DNA of 64,000 nucleotides from JAGZEG01 sp963930185 (GTDB taxonomy: Bacteria > Actinomycetota > Coriobacteriia > Coriobacteriales > UMGS124), in assembly GCA_963930185.1 (NCBI GenBank), contig CAWVLT010000025.1, positions 1-64,000 of the forward strand. The letters run 5' to 3'. Numbering within the stretch: the first letter of the stretch is position 1; each line of letters opens with the position of its first letter. The notes beneath the pieces are model-generated. The model saw only the letters and a list, made by a program, of their open reading frames with translations, had not been told where the DNA came from and searched no databases. Below, piece after piece: positions 1 to 8,661 of this stretch. The position numbers and the translations under genes are program-made.

Positions 1-137
1 CTCCGTCCGTCGGCAAGATGATACCGCTCGGGGATGTCGCAGTCACTCGGCTGCAGAAGTGCTACCCACTAGAAATTTCGAAGAGCCAAAAAGAGGCCCA
101 GCGCAAGGAGGCAGGCAATTCGAAGGGAGCGTTTAGC

Positions 138-2069
138 ATGGCAAAGCAGGATAGCAGCGCGCATCTCGTTGATCGTCGCGGGTTCGTGGCGGGAGCAGCG
201 GCACTGGCGGGGACCGGGATCGCTGCGAGCGGCATGCTCAGCCCGTGGGCAGCGCGCGCGGCCGAGGACGGCGAGGCATTCGAGCAGACCGTCGAGTGGG
301 ATGCCGAGTACGACGTCGTGGTCATCGGTCTGGGCGGCGCTGGCTGCGCTGCATCTATCGAGGCGGCGGACGCGGGAGCGAAGGTCCTCGTCCTGGAAAA
401 GGCGCCCGAGGCATACTGCGGCGGCAACTCCTCGGTCTGCTTCCAGTGGATCGCCTACTCCGAGACCGAGACGCGCCAGGAGTGCCTGGACTTCTTCAAG
501 CTGCTGCGCGGCGACTGGGCGACCCCCTCTGACGAGATGCTCGAGGTCTACGTCGACGCCATTCACGAGAACTGGGACTGGCTCGAGAAGCTCGGCGCGC
601 CCAACCTCACCATCACCGACTGCTATTACGACTTCCCCGACTTCCCCGGCTCTGACGCCTATCACGAGCTCACGGTCGACGGCGTGAGCGGCTTTCGCGA
701 GGGCGAGCAGGCCGGTGGCGGCGGCATGGCCTACAACCTCATCCGCGACAACGTGCTGAGCCGCTCCGACATGATCGACGTGTGGTACGAGGCGCCCGCC
801 ACGCATCTCATCCAGGACCTGGCAACCAAGATCATTCACGGCGTAGTCGCCGAAGTGGCCGGTCAGGAGATCAAGGTCCGCGCCAAGAACGGCGTGGTGC
901 TCGCCTGCGGCGGATTCGAGAACAATCCCGAAATGCAGCAACACTACTTCCAGCACGAGTTCTGGCCCTCTCTGGGCTGCGCATACTGGAACGAGGGCGA
1001 CGGCATCAAGATGGCTCTCGAGGTGGGCGCAGATCTGTGGCACATGAGCAACAGCGCCACCCAGAACTACGAGTTCTACAACGAGGAGGCAAAGACCCCG
1101 CAGTTCTGCTCGCTCACCTATGGCGCCGCCAAGGGAATCTACGTCGGCACCGACGGCTCGCGCGTCTACGACGGGGCATCCTACCACGGTAAGGTCCTCT
1201 ATGCCGGCGAGTACATCGCGCCGTTCCTCCCCTGCAAGTACTACTATCTGTTCGACCAGGGAATCCTCGATCAGGGGCAGATTGGCTCGCAGCTCTCTGA
1301 CGACCTTGCCTGGGAGATCGAGCACGGCTGGATCCAGAAGGCGGACACGCTCGAGGAGCTCGCTGGGATCCTGGGCATGGACGAGAATGCCGCCGCCATG
1401 CTCGCCACCACGGTCGATGACTACAACGGCTTCTGCGATGCCGGATATGACCCGGTCTACCACCGCACGAGCCAGCTCGTCGCCCTGCGCACCGCGCCCT
1501 ACTACGCCATGCGCATGGCCCCCATCACCACCAACACTCAGGGTGGCCCCGTCAAGAACCCCAAGTGCGAGGTGCTCACGCCCAGCGGCGAACCCATCCC
1601 GCATCTCTTCGAGGCTGGCGAGCTCGGTGACATCTGGAGCAACCTCTACCAGGCGGGCAATAACTTCGGCGGCGCCCTGGCCATGGGCCGCATCGCCGGG
1701 CGCAACGCCTGTGCGGCCAAGGACGACGTGCTGCAGGACAGCCTGCTGTCTGGCGAGGGATTCCAGCCCGAGCCGGCCGAGGAAACCGTATACGAGTGCG
1801 GCGAGAACCAGTACATCGGCCGCGGCAAGGGCAAGGGCCAGGTGCCTATGGTGGTGCGCGTGACCATGGACGGGGATGCGATCGCCGACGTCGAGATCCT
1901 CGAGCAGTACGAGACGACCGGCCTGTCCGCAGTCGCGCGCGGCCTTGAGGAGATGCCTGCTGCCATCGTCGCCGCAAACGGCACGGACATTGACATCACC
2001 ACCGGCGCAACTCGCACGGGCATCGGTCTGGTCTCGGCCGTCGAGGACGCCCTGAGCCAGGTGAAGTAA
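138..2069 (+). CDS. Tat-exported FAD-dependent oxidoreductase with C-terminal FMN-binding domain
   Basis: A 643-residue flavoprotein of the fumarate reductase/flavocytochrome c type, expected to reduce an organic electron acceptor outside the cytoplasmic membrane. Seen: a twin-arginine signal (DRRGF, residues 12-16) followed by a hydrophobic Ala/Gly stretch, a GxGxxG dinucleotide fold near residues 57-85, and a C-terminal FMN_bind-like domain of about 90 residues containing TGAT near 622-625. In this family the threonine of such a motif carries FMN attached by ApbE. The ATG at 138 is preferred over an in-frame ATG at 18 because AGGGAG lies 8 bases upstream and the Tat motif then sits at the N terminus. 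Having its own FMN domain means it may not need a separate flavin-bearing donor. The substrate cannot be told. A LysR gene follows on the same strand. Confidence 0.85.
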   Translation: MAKQDSSAHLVDRRGFVAGAAALAGTGIAASGMLSPWAARAAEDGEAFEQTVEWDAEYDVVVIGLGGAGCAASIEAADAGAKVLVLEKAPEAYCGGNSSVCFQWIAYSETETRQECLDFFKLLRGDWATPSDEMLEVYVDAIHENWDWLEKLGAPNLTITDCYYDFPDFPGSDAYHELTVDGVSGFREGEQAGGGGMAYNLIRDNVLSRSDMIDVWYEAPATHLIQDLATKIIHGVVAEVAGQEIKVRAKNGVVLACGGFENNPEMQQHYFQHEFWPSLGCAYWNEGDGIKMALEVGADLWHMSNSATQNYEFYNEEAKTPQFCSLTYGAAKGIYVGTDGSRVYDGASYHGKVLYAGEYIAPFLPCKYYYLFDQGILDQGQIGSQLSDDLAWEIEHGWIQKADTLEELAGILGMDENAAAMLATTVDDYNGFCDAGYDPVYHRTSQLVALRTAPYYAMRMAPITTNTQGGPVKNPKCEVLTPSGEPIPHLFEAGELGDIWSNLYQAGNNFGGALAMGRIAGRNACAAKDDVLQDSLLSGEGFQPEPAEETVYECGENQYIGRGKGKGQVPMVVRVTMDGDAIADVEILEQYETTGLSAVARGLEEMPAAIVAANGTDIDITTGATRTGIGLVSAVEDALSQVK

Positions 2070-2126
2070 GCGTCACCCGTGGCCTTGTGCCATTCGAAGC
2101 CTCGGTGCCTGTGACTCAGAACCCAT

Positions 2127-2176
2127 GGCCGGCCCTCGGAATCCACGCCAACCACGTGGGCCGAAGGCCGGCCTTT
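2127..2176 (+). terminator. Rho-independent terminator after the flavoprotein gene
   Basis: GGCCGGCC at 2127-2134 pairs with GGCCGGCC at 2166-2173. Inner TCGG/CCGA and CCACG/CGTGG pairs extend the stem, which is followed by TTT. It lies 58 bases after the stop codon. Confidence 0.6.
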
Positions 2177-2303
2177 GAGTTCCCAGGACACACATGCCAA
2201 CTTTGCCTAGCTCCTTCGCCACGGACATGACGAGAGACTGGTACTATCAACACGGCTCATCATCAAGGGGACAATCAAGCAACGCGACCACGGGGAGGAA
2301 ACG

Positions 2304-3248
2304 TTGGACATAGAGATGCTGCGCACGTTCGAAAACGTCCTGCTCTACGCAAGCATCACCGAGGCAGCGCGCCGGGGCTTCCTCTCCCAGCAGACGGTGA
2401 GCAAGCGCATCGTCAGTCTGGAAAAAGAGCTGGGGTGCGAGCTCATTCATCGCACCACACCCATAACCCCCACGCCGGCCGGAAAGGTGCTGCTGCGATA
2501 CTCCGGCACGATCCTCAACGAGTACGACAAGATGAGCCGCCTGATCAAAGAGGTGTCCTCCCACCCGGCTGGCGAGATACGCCTGCGCAGGTATGGCACC
2601 AACACGTTTGCCAAGATAGCCTCGGGGCTCACCAAGGTCATGGTGGACGAACGCCAGAACATCGAGCTCAACTGGGTAACTACCAACGAGGATGACATCT
2701 CGCTGCTGCTAGGGGACAAGATCGACATCGGCTTTCGTCACTACATCACAAAGAACGGAAGCGCCTTCGAAGGGGTCGAAGGGCTTGAGTCCACGCCGCT
2801 CGAATCGGTCCGCTTCCCTCTGGCGTTTGCGGTGAGGGAAGGACACCCTCTGCTTGAGGAGTCGGAGCCTTCCCTGCGAGACATCGCTCAATTCCCGATC
2901 GCAATCCCCTCGTTCGCATCAAACGGGGCCGTGGCACGCGCCGTGACGGAGCTTCTCGAGCGCGAGAAGATCCCCGCGACCTTCTCCGTTGTGTACTGCG
3001 AGACCACGATTGGCTACTACTCGGTCTGCGGCGAGAACTCCCTCATGCTGACCGCCGGCAGAGGATCAAACGGCTTCTCGCCCGACGGCATAAGCTTCGG
3101 CATAGCCTACGTGCAGCCACATGATGCCGAGTACAGCTGCGAGTCGTACGCACTGTACAAGGCGGGTAATACCAATCCCTATATGGGCTACGTGCTAGAC
3201 AAGATCCGGGAGATCGACGGGGAAATCGCAGGAAACGCCAAGCCATGA
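2304..3248 (+). CDS. LysR-family transcriptional regulator
   Basis: A 314-residue LysR-type regulator. The N-terminal winged helix-turn-helix (about residues 3-60, with the TEAARRGFLSQQTVSKRI segment) is followed by a periplasmic-binding-like effector domain. The start is TTG at 2304, chosen because GGGGAGG lies five bases before it and the family begins exactly here. It is separated from the upstream Tat flavoprotein by a terminator and about 230 bases, so it probably has its own promoter. In Eggerthellaceae such pairs usually mean the regulator controls the adjacent flavoenzyme; that link is inference. Confidence 0.85.
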   Translation: MDIEMLRTFENVLLYASITEAARRGFLSQQTVSKRIVSLEKELGCELIHRTTPITPTPAGKVLLRYSGTILNEYDKMSRLIKEVSSHPAGEIRLRRYGTNTFAKIASGLTKVMVDERQNIELNWVTTNEDDISLLLGDKIDIGFRHYITKNGSAFEGVEGLESTPLESVRFPLAFAVREGHPLLEESEPSLRDIAQFPIAIPSFASNGAVARAVTELLEREKIPATFSVVYCETTIGYYSVCGENSLMLTAGRGSNGFSPDGISFGIAYVQPHDAEYSCESYALYKAGNTNPYMGYVLDKIREIDGEIAGNAKP

Positions 3249-3482
3249 ACACGCCACGTCGCTAGGATCGTTCCACGCCGTCCTCATTTGGGACTCTCAT
3301 GATCAGCCCTGACGCAAACCGGGGCGCTTTGCTTCGGATCTTCGGATCTTTCTGACATATATGCCAGACGAGGGAGTAGAATCAAAGAGAGCGTGGTATC
3401 ATGAATTCAGTAAGCTCGCTTGGCCTCTGTCTTTTGACATGCACACTAGCGGGTTTTGTCGTTCTTGGGGGATCGGAAAGCC

Positions 3483-3804
3483 ATGGAATATGCCAAACCG
3501 TTTCTCGCTTTCGACGAGCAGGCCGACCTGCTAATGCAAGAGCGTGGCATGATCGCAGATCGAGATGCACTCATCTCTCGCCTACAGAGCGTTGGCTATT
3601 ATCGCCTAAGCGGATACTGGCATAGATTTAAGAAACATGATGCTGAGTCACTTGCTTGAGTGCATTGCACTAGAAACGAGCTGGCACAGTCAACTGCTTG
3701 GTCTGGTTGGCACCCTATCCCTACGAGACCAAGAGCGCATGGGTTTTACAGGAGGCTGGGAAAGATGCCCCATCTGGTCAAAATGGGCAACAGAGATAGG
3801 CTGA
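3483..3804 (+). pseudogene. Abi_2-family abortive infection protein, internally deleted remnant
   Basis: Two fragments of one family lie end to end in different frames. From ATG 3483 the frame encodes a typical Abi_2 N terminus (KPFLAFDEQADLL, then SVGYYRLSGYW) and stops at 3659. The +1 frame from 3640 to 3804 encodes a typical Abi_2 C terminus (RDQERMGFTGGWERCPIWSKW). Together they give only about 110 residues against roughly 300 for an intact member, so the middle has been deleted and the frame lost. It lies at the left edge of the defence island. A functional small protein is unlikely. Confidence 0.7.
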
Positions 3805-4130
3805 GCGAGGACAACCGAGCATTGGAAGCGCTAACCCGGTCGGTGCTTCCCCTCGCAAAGGAAATTCGCGCCCTACACGAAAAAGCATGCGCAGCCTATG
3901 CCCCCATGGTCGAGCAGGCATGCGCGGGAAACCTTTCCCGATCCGAACTCAGTCACCTGCTTGACGGAATGCTCGACTTTGCAGGCGCCAGCAAGATGCT
4001 CGCCATGTACAAACGCGTGCTACGACGGTATCTGTACGTATACCCCGAGACCGTCTACGGCTACGTTATGGCCTGGCGTGAAATGTACGACGCCGACGAC
4101 GAGGTCGCATCGGATAGCGATCCTGCATAG
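3765..4130 (+). CDS. hypothetical protein, 121 residues
   Basis: A small soluble, helix-rich protein with no family I recognise. ATG 3765 is chosen because AGGAGG lies 9 bases upstream. The frame overlaps the 3' end of the Abi_2 remnant by 40 bases, so the two may once have been cotranscribed. Features are a charged helical N-terminal half and a Tyr-rich segment (RRYLYVYPETVYGYVMAW) near residues 85-105. No signal peptide or membrane segment is seen. It could be an antitoxin or accessory of the lost Abi gene, but nothing in the sequence proves that. Confidence 0.5.
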   Translation: MPHLVKMGNRDRLSEDNRALEALTRSVLPLAKEIRALHEKACAAYAPMVEQACAGNLSRSELSHLLDGMLDFAGASKMLAMYKRVLRRYLYVYPETVYGYVMAWREMYDADDEVASDSDPA

Positions 4131-4179
4131 CCCGCCGACGTCCGCGCATCCCCACGTCAGCCCGAGCGGGCAGGTGGAT

Positions 4180-5169
4180 TTATGCTGGCCACCAGATGCG
4201 GACCAGCGGCAACAGGGCACGCGTGTCCCCGTCGGCATGGTCGTACGACTCAACATACAGGCGAACAAAGCCATCGAGATCAAGAAGCTTTACCGGGACG
4301 TTGGCGCGGTCGGCCTCGTAACGCGCCTCGAGCGTAAAGCCGCCAGTGCTCACGTACAGGCCGCAGTCCGTCGAGCGTAGGCCACCGATGAACGCGCGGA
4401 CTTGGGGGGCGTCTACCTTGCCCTTGCGATGCTTGACTTCGGCGACGATTCTCGGTGACTCAAACCCAAGGGCATCGGGGGACGCCATCACGTCCCTGCC
4501 GCCATCCGAACCCCTTGAAGTCACGCAGGCACGATAACCCATGGACCTCAGAAGCCCTGCCGTCAGCTGCTCCATATCCTGCCAGCTCAGGGCGTTTACG
4601 CGATCCTTTATGCGCTCGATACCGTCGTCATACGTCGCATAGCGGGCGTCCTCGTCGTTATCCGCCTCAGGGCTATCGGTATCAGGGAGAGCTCCGTCCG
4701 ACAGCGACGACGCCGCCTTCTCTATGTCGGCCATGACTTCGTCAGACACAGCGAATATCGTAGAGATGGAGCCGAGCGAGTTTCTGGATGACGAAGAGAG
4801 GGCATCACGAGACGCCTCGCTATCCCAGCCGACGCTACGTGTGTATGTCACGCCGTCAATCTCATTTTCAGGCGTGCAATCCCCCGTCACGCGCCCAACG
4901 TGATACAGACGCGACTGCGGGTCATACATGACAACCGTCTGACCCTTTGACAGGTCATGTGCAAAGCGACAAACCTGGCCAACGGCAGCGGAGATTTTTG
5001 ACCGGCTCTCACCGGGGTGTGCTTCTTCATAGGCAACGCGAATCTGACAACGAGACATGGAAGAAATGTCAGCACCCCCGAAGTCCCACCCGATGCCGAT
5101 CATGCCCCTCTCAAGCCAGTCAGTGGCATATACGCCCCCACGTCCCGCGCGAATCATCCAAGCACCCAT
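4180..5169 (-). CDS. Mrr-type restriction endonuclease
   Basis: A 329-residue protein whose C-terminal half is an Mrr_cat-type PD-(D/E)xK nuclease. The GSDGGRDV segment supplies the catalytic Asp and VAEVKHRKG the Glu-x-Lys, both within about residues 215-250, after a SWQDMEQLTAGLLRSMGY helix typical of the family. Such enzymes usually cut modified DNA (type IV restriction). The N-terminal 100 residues form a separate domain of the kind found fused to Mrr and presumed to recognise the target. A spacer with many Ser, Asp and Glu residues joins the two. ATG 5169 has GGGAGG six bases upstream. It is transcribed away from hsdR, with a 19-bp palindrome just upstream. Confidence 0.85.
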   Translation of the reverse strand: MGAWMIRAGRGGVYATDWLERGMIGIGWDFGGADISSMSRCQIRVAYEEAHPGESRSKISAAVGQVCRFAHDLSKGQTVVMYDPQSRLYHVGRVTGDCTPENEIDGVTYTRSVGWDSEASRDALSSSSRNSLGSISTIFAVSDEVMADIEKAASSLSDGALPDTDSPEADNDEDARYATYDDGIERIKDRVNALSWQDMEQLTAGLLRSMGYRACVTSRGSDGGRDVMASPDALGFESPRIVAEVKHRKGKVDAPQVRAFIGGLRSTDCGLYVSTGGFTLEARYEADRANVPVKLLDLDGFVRLYVESYDHADGDTRALLPLVRIWWPA

Positions 5170-5203
5170 GGCATCCTCCCATAGATCTCACGCGTGCATA
5201 CAA

Positions 5204-5222
5204 ATTGACCGTCACGGTCAAT
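5204..5222. promoter_or_regulatory. 19-bp perfect palindrome upstream of the mrr-type gene
   Basis: ATTGACCGT, one base, then ACGGTCAAT. It lies 35 bases before the ATG of the minus-strand nuclease gene, and its TTGACC half resembles a -35 box. This suits an operator for a repressor, but no binding protein can be named. Confidence 0.45.
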
Positions 5223-5602
5223 GGCAGAATCGTTCAATCACCCAAAACAAGTAGTGCCTAAAACAGATACTTTGACATGCATGCCTCCACCACAAGCTGG
5301 TCCTAAACCCATTGTCCACCATCTTGCAGGTTTTATTATCAAGCCAAGACGCACATTAAACAACCGCTCAAACTCTCCTTGCCCCACTTTGTTAGAATGT
5401 TGCCAGTTATTGTGTATGTCCTATGTCAGAATGTGGACAGATTGCCTCCGAAGCACTTTGGGCCCCTTGCCTCGGAAACGGAGCCAGGAAGCTCTCGCGA
5501 ACCCAGCTCCGGATTCAACAGCTGTTTGCATTCAGCGTCACAAATGGGAATGGGCAGCTCATGGTCGATGCTTACATACCAGCTGGATACACAGACTCGG
5601 CA
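5223..5602. other. Non-coding spacer before hsdR
   Basis: AT-rich compared with its surroundings. The open frame extends upstream to 5423, but its first 60 codons do not resemble HsdR. TTGCCA at 5400 with a weak TATGTC at 5422 is the best promoter-like pair and is not convincing. Nothing else is recognised. Confidence 0.3.
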
Positions 5603-8600
5603 ATGCCGATGAATGAGGACTTCTACGAGCAGGCGATCATCGAGCACCTGCACGACGACCTTGGCTACGAGTTCCTGCATGGGCCTGACGTCGAGAGGTC
5701 AACGCCCGACTACCGGGACGTGTTTCTACCCGGGATTCTCCAGAGCAGCCTAAGACGCGTCAACCCTAAACTTCCTGCCAACGCAATTGAGCAGGCAATT
5801 CTAAAGATCTCAAATGTCGAGGGCACGTCTCTCTACCAGAAAAACGAAGTCTTTGCCGACTACCTCCAGTCTGGTATCGAGGTTCGCTACTTCGATGGGA
5901 AAGAGGAACGCGATGATATCGTCTACCTCATTGACTACGAGCATCCCTTGAACAACAGCTTCCACGTAGTCAACCAGTGGACCTTCGTTGAATACTCGGA
6001 GAAACGTCCCGACCTCATCGTGTTTGTGAACGGCATGCCGCTCGTGATCTTCGAGCTCAAGAGCCCCTCGCGCGAGGAGACCGACGCATCGGACGCATAC
6101 AAGCAGCTTCGCAACTACATGAAGCACATCCCGTCGCTCTTTGTACCGAACGCCTTCTGCGTCATGAGCGACCTGACCGAAACACGCGTAGGAACCATCA
6201 CGGCAAATGAAGATCGCTACGTCGCATGGAAGAGCATCAACGGCAACTACTCGGAGACCGAACACGCCGACTGGAAGACTATGCTCGACGGGATGCTCCC
6301 AAAAGAGCGCCTCATCGACATCGTGCGCAACTTCATATGCTTCAATGACTCTTCAGACAAGATCGTAAAGATCCTCGCCGGTTACCATCAATACTTTGCC
6401 GTTCGCAAGGCGGTTGAACGTGCGGTTGAAGCAGTGGCCGGCAACGGAAAAATCGGCGTCTTCTGGCACACGCAAGGATCGGGCAAGTCTTTGTCTATGG
6501 TCTTCTTTGCACACCTTGTGCAGCAGCGGCTGGACAGCCCAACCATCGTGGTCATAACGGACCGCAACGACCTCGACGACCAGCTGTATGCCCAGTTCGG
6601 GCGCTGCAAGGGGTTCCTACGTCAAGAGCCTGTCAAAGCAAAGTCGCGTCAGAACCTCAAAGACTTGCTCGTCGGTCGCGAGGCCAATGGCATCGTCTTC
6701 ACCACCATGCAGAAGTTCACTGACGGCGACGAGCCGCTGTGCGACCGACGCAACGTGATCGTGATGGTCGACGAGGCGCACCGCGGCCAGTACGGACTCG
6801 CCGAGCGAATGGACGAACATGGCAAAGTAAGCGTAGGTGCCGCGCGCATGATGCGCAGGGCTCTGCCCAACGCAAGCTACATCGGCTTCACGGGCACGCC
6901 CATCGCTACCGAGGACAAGAACACTCGCGAGGTATTCGGCGATTACATCGACGTATACGATATGACACAAGCCGTAGAGGACAACGCGACGCGCCCCGTC
7001 TTCTACGAGAGCAGGGTCGTCGCCCTGCATCTCGACCAGGAGGCACTTTCCCGCCTCGACGCGGTGTACGCCGAGTATGCCGACGGAGCAGATGGTGCCA
7101 GCGTCGAGCGGAGCAAGCACGAGCTGGGAGGGCTCGATGCAATATTCGGCACACCGGAGACCATTGAGGCACTGTGCCAAGACATCGTAGAGCATTACGA
7201 GGAGAACCGAGCCGACGTGCTCACGGGCAAAGCCATGATTGTGGCCTATTCGCGCCCCATCGCCATGAAGATCTATTACAAACTGCTCGCGCTGCGCCCT
7301 GAATGGGAGAGCAAGGTGGGCGTGGTCATGACCATGTCGAACCAGGATCCTGAGGAATGGTTCGATGTCTGCGGCGGAGCAACGCACAAGAAGGAGATGG
7401 AGCGTCGTTTTAAGAACGACGACGACCCTCTGAAGATCGCCATAGTGGTTGACATGTGGCTCACCGGATTTGACGTGCCGAGCCTCTCCACCATGTATGT
7501 CTTCAAACCCATGAAGGGCCATAACCTCATGCAGGCCGTGGCGCGCGTAAACCGCGTCTACCCCGGCAAAGAGGGAGGCCTCATCGTCGACTACATTGGT
7601 ATCGCAGGGGCACTCAAGCGAGCAATGAAAGACTACACGGCGCGCGACCGGCGCAACTACGGAGACATGGACGTTGCCAAGACAGCGCACCCGAAATTCC
7701 GAGAGAAGCTGGAGGTGTGCCGCGACCTTCTTTACGGCTTCGGCTACCAGAATCGAATCTTCTCTGCAAGCAAGCAGGAGCTGGCAAGTTGCATCACAGA
7801 CGGGGTCAACTGGTTGCTCGACCCAAAGCGTGCCGATCTCACGGAGGACCTGATCAAGCAGGCCCAGCTTATGAACCAGGCACTCAGTCTGTGCAAGAGC
7901 ATGGTTGGTGAGCGGGACCAGCACGAGGCCGCGTTCATCAGCGTGCTTCGCGTGCAGCTGCTGCGCATACAAGGGCGCTCGGGCAGCGGTGGTGGCGGCA
8001 TGTCTTACGCGGAGCTTAACCGTCGCGTCACCTCAATCCTCGAGCAGACCGTGAAGGCCGACGGCGTCATAGACCTCTTCGAGAAGGACAGTGTTGAGAT
8101 ATCGCTGTTCGACGAGTCCTTCCTGGAGGAAGTCGCCCGCATGCGTGAGAAGAACATCGCGGTAGAGACCCTGAAGCGCCTCATCAAAGAGCAGGTCAAG
8201 TCCTACCAGCGCACAAGCATCGTGAAGTCTCAGAAATTCAGCGAGCTTTTGCAACGAACCGTTAACAGCTACCTCAACGGCATGCTCACCAACGCCGAGG
8301 TCATCGAAGAACTGCTGAACATGGCCCGCGAGATGATGGCGGACAGCAGCGAAGCAAAGAAGCTCGGTCTCACGGACGAGGAGATGGCATTCTATGACGC
8401 AATCACCAAGCCAGAGGCCGTGAAGGACTTTTACGACAACGACCAGCTCGTCTCAATCACACATGAGCTGACCGAAACGCTCAGGAGGAATTCTACGATT
8501 GACTGGCAGCGCAAGGAAAGCGCCCGCGCCGGCATGCGGCGATCGATCAAGCGTCTGCTGCGTAAGTACAAGTACCCGCCCGAGGGAGCCGAAGAGGCCA

Positions 8601-8656
8601 TGGAAACCGTCATGGCACAGTGTGAACTCTGGGCAGACACAAAGGTGGAGGGCTGA
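5603..8656 (+). CDS. hsdR: Type I restriction enzyme, HsdR endonuclease/translocase subunit
   Basis: About 1,017 residues. It translocates DNA with ATP and cuts it as part of an HsdR-HsdM-HsdS complex. Seen in order: an N-terminal PD-(D/E)xK nuclease (PDLIVF near 136, then FELK near 150), a Walker A segment HTQGSGKS near 290, DRNDLDDQ, the DEAH box VDEAHRGQ near 390, FTGTP, helicase motifs to about 690, and a C-terminal helical region. The start is uncertain: the frame is open from 5423, ATGs occur at 5561, 5603 and 5609, and none has a strong ribosome site. 5603 is preferred because family homology begins with NEDFYEQ. hsdM follows after five bases. Confidence 0.92.
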   Translation: MPMNEDFYEQAIIEHLHDDLGYEFLHGPDVERSTPDYRDVFLPGILQSSLRRVNPKLPANAIEQAILKISNVEGTSLYQKNEVFADYLQSGIEVRYFDGKEERDDIVYLIDYEHPLNNSFHVVNQWTFVEYSEKRPDLIVFVNGMPLVIFELKSPSREETDASDAYKQLRNYMKHIPSLFVPNAFCVMSDLTETRVGTITANEDRYVAWKSINGNYSETEHADWKTMLDGMLPKERLIDIVRNFICFNDSSDKIVKILAGYHQYFAVRKAVERAVEAVAGNGKIGVFWHTQGSGKSLSMVFFAHLVQQRLDSPTIVVITDRNDLDDQLYAQFGRCKGFLRQEPVKAKSRQNLKDLLVGREANGIVFTTMQKFTDGDEPLCDRRNVIVMVDEAHRGQYGLAERMDEHGKVSVGAARMMRRALPNASYIGFTGTPIATEDKNTREVFGDYIDVYDMTQAVEDNATRPVFYESRVVALHLDQEALSRLDAVYAEYADGADGASVERSKHELGGLDAIFGTPETIEALCQDIVEHYEENRADVLTGKAMIVAYSRPIAMKIYYKLLALRPEWESKVGVVMTMSNQDPEEWFDVCGGATHKKEMERRFKNDDDPLKIAIVVDMWLTGFDVPSLSTMYVFKPMKGHNLMQAVARVNRVYPGKEGGLIVDYIGIAGALKRAMKDYTARDRRNYGDMDVAKTAHPKFREKLEVCRDLLYGFGYQNRIFSASKQELASCITDGVNWLLDPKRADLTEDLIKQAQLMNQALSLCKSMVGERDQHEAAFISVLRVQLLRIQGRSGSGGGGMSYAELNRRVTSILEQTVKADGVIDLFEKDSVEISLFDESFLEEVARMREKNIAVETLKRLIKEQVKSYQRTSIVKSQKFSELLQRTVNSYLNGMLTNAEVIEELLNMAREMMADSSEAKKLGLTDEEMAFYDAITKPEAVKDFYDNDQLVSITHELTETLRRNSTIDWQRKESARAGMRRSIKRLLRKYKYPPEGAEEAMETVMAQCELWADTKVEG

Positions 8657-8661
8657 CGAAC

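Noticed and set aside
5423..5602. Upstream 60 codons of the hsdR frame as part of the protein
   Set aside because: They do not resemble HsdR, have no ribosome site and include a region of promoter-like composition; a later ATG is preferred.
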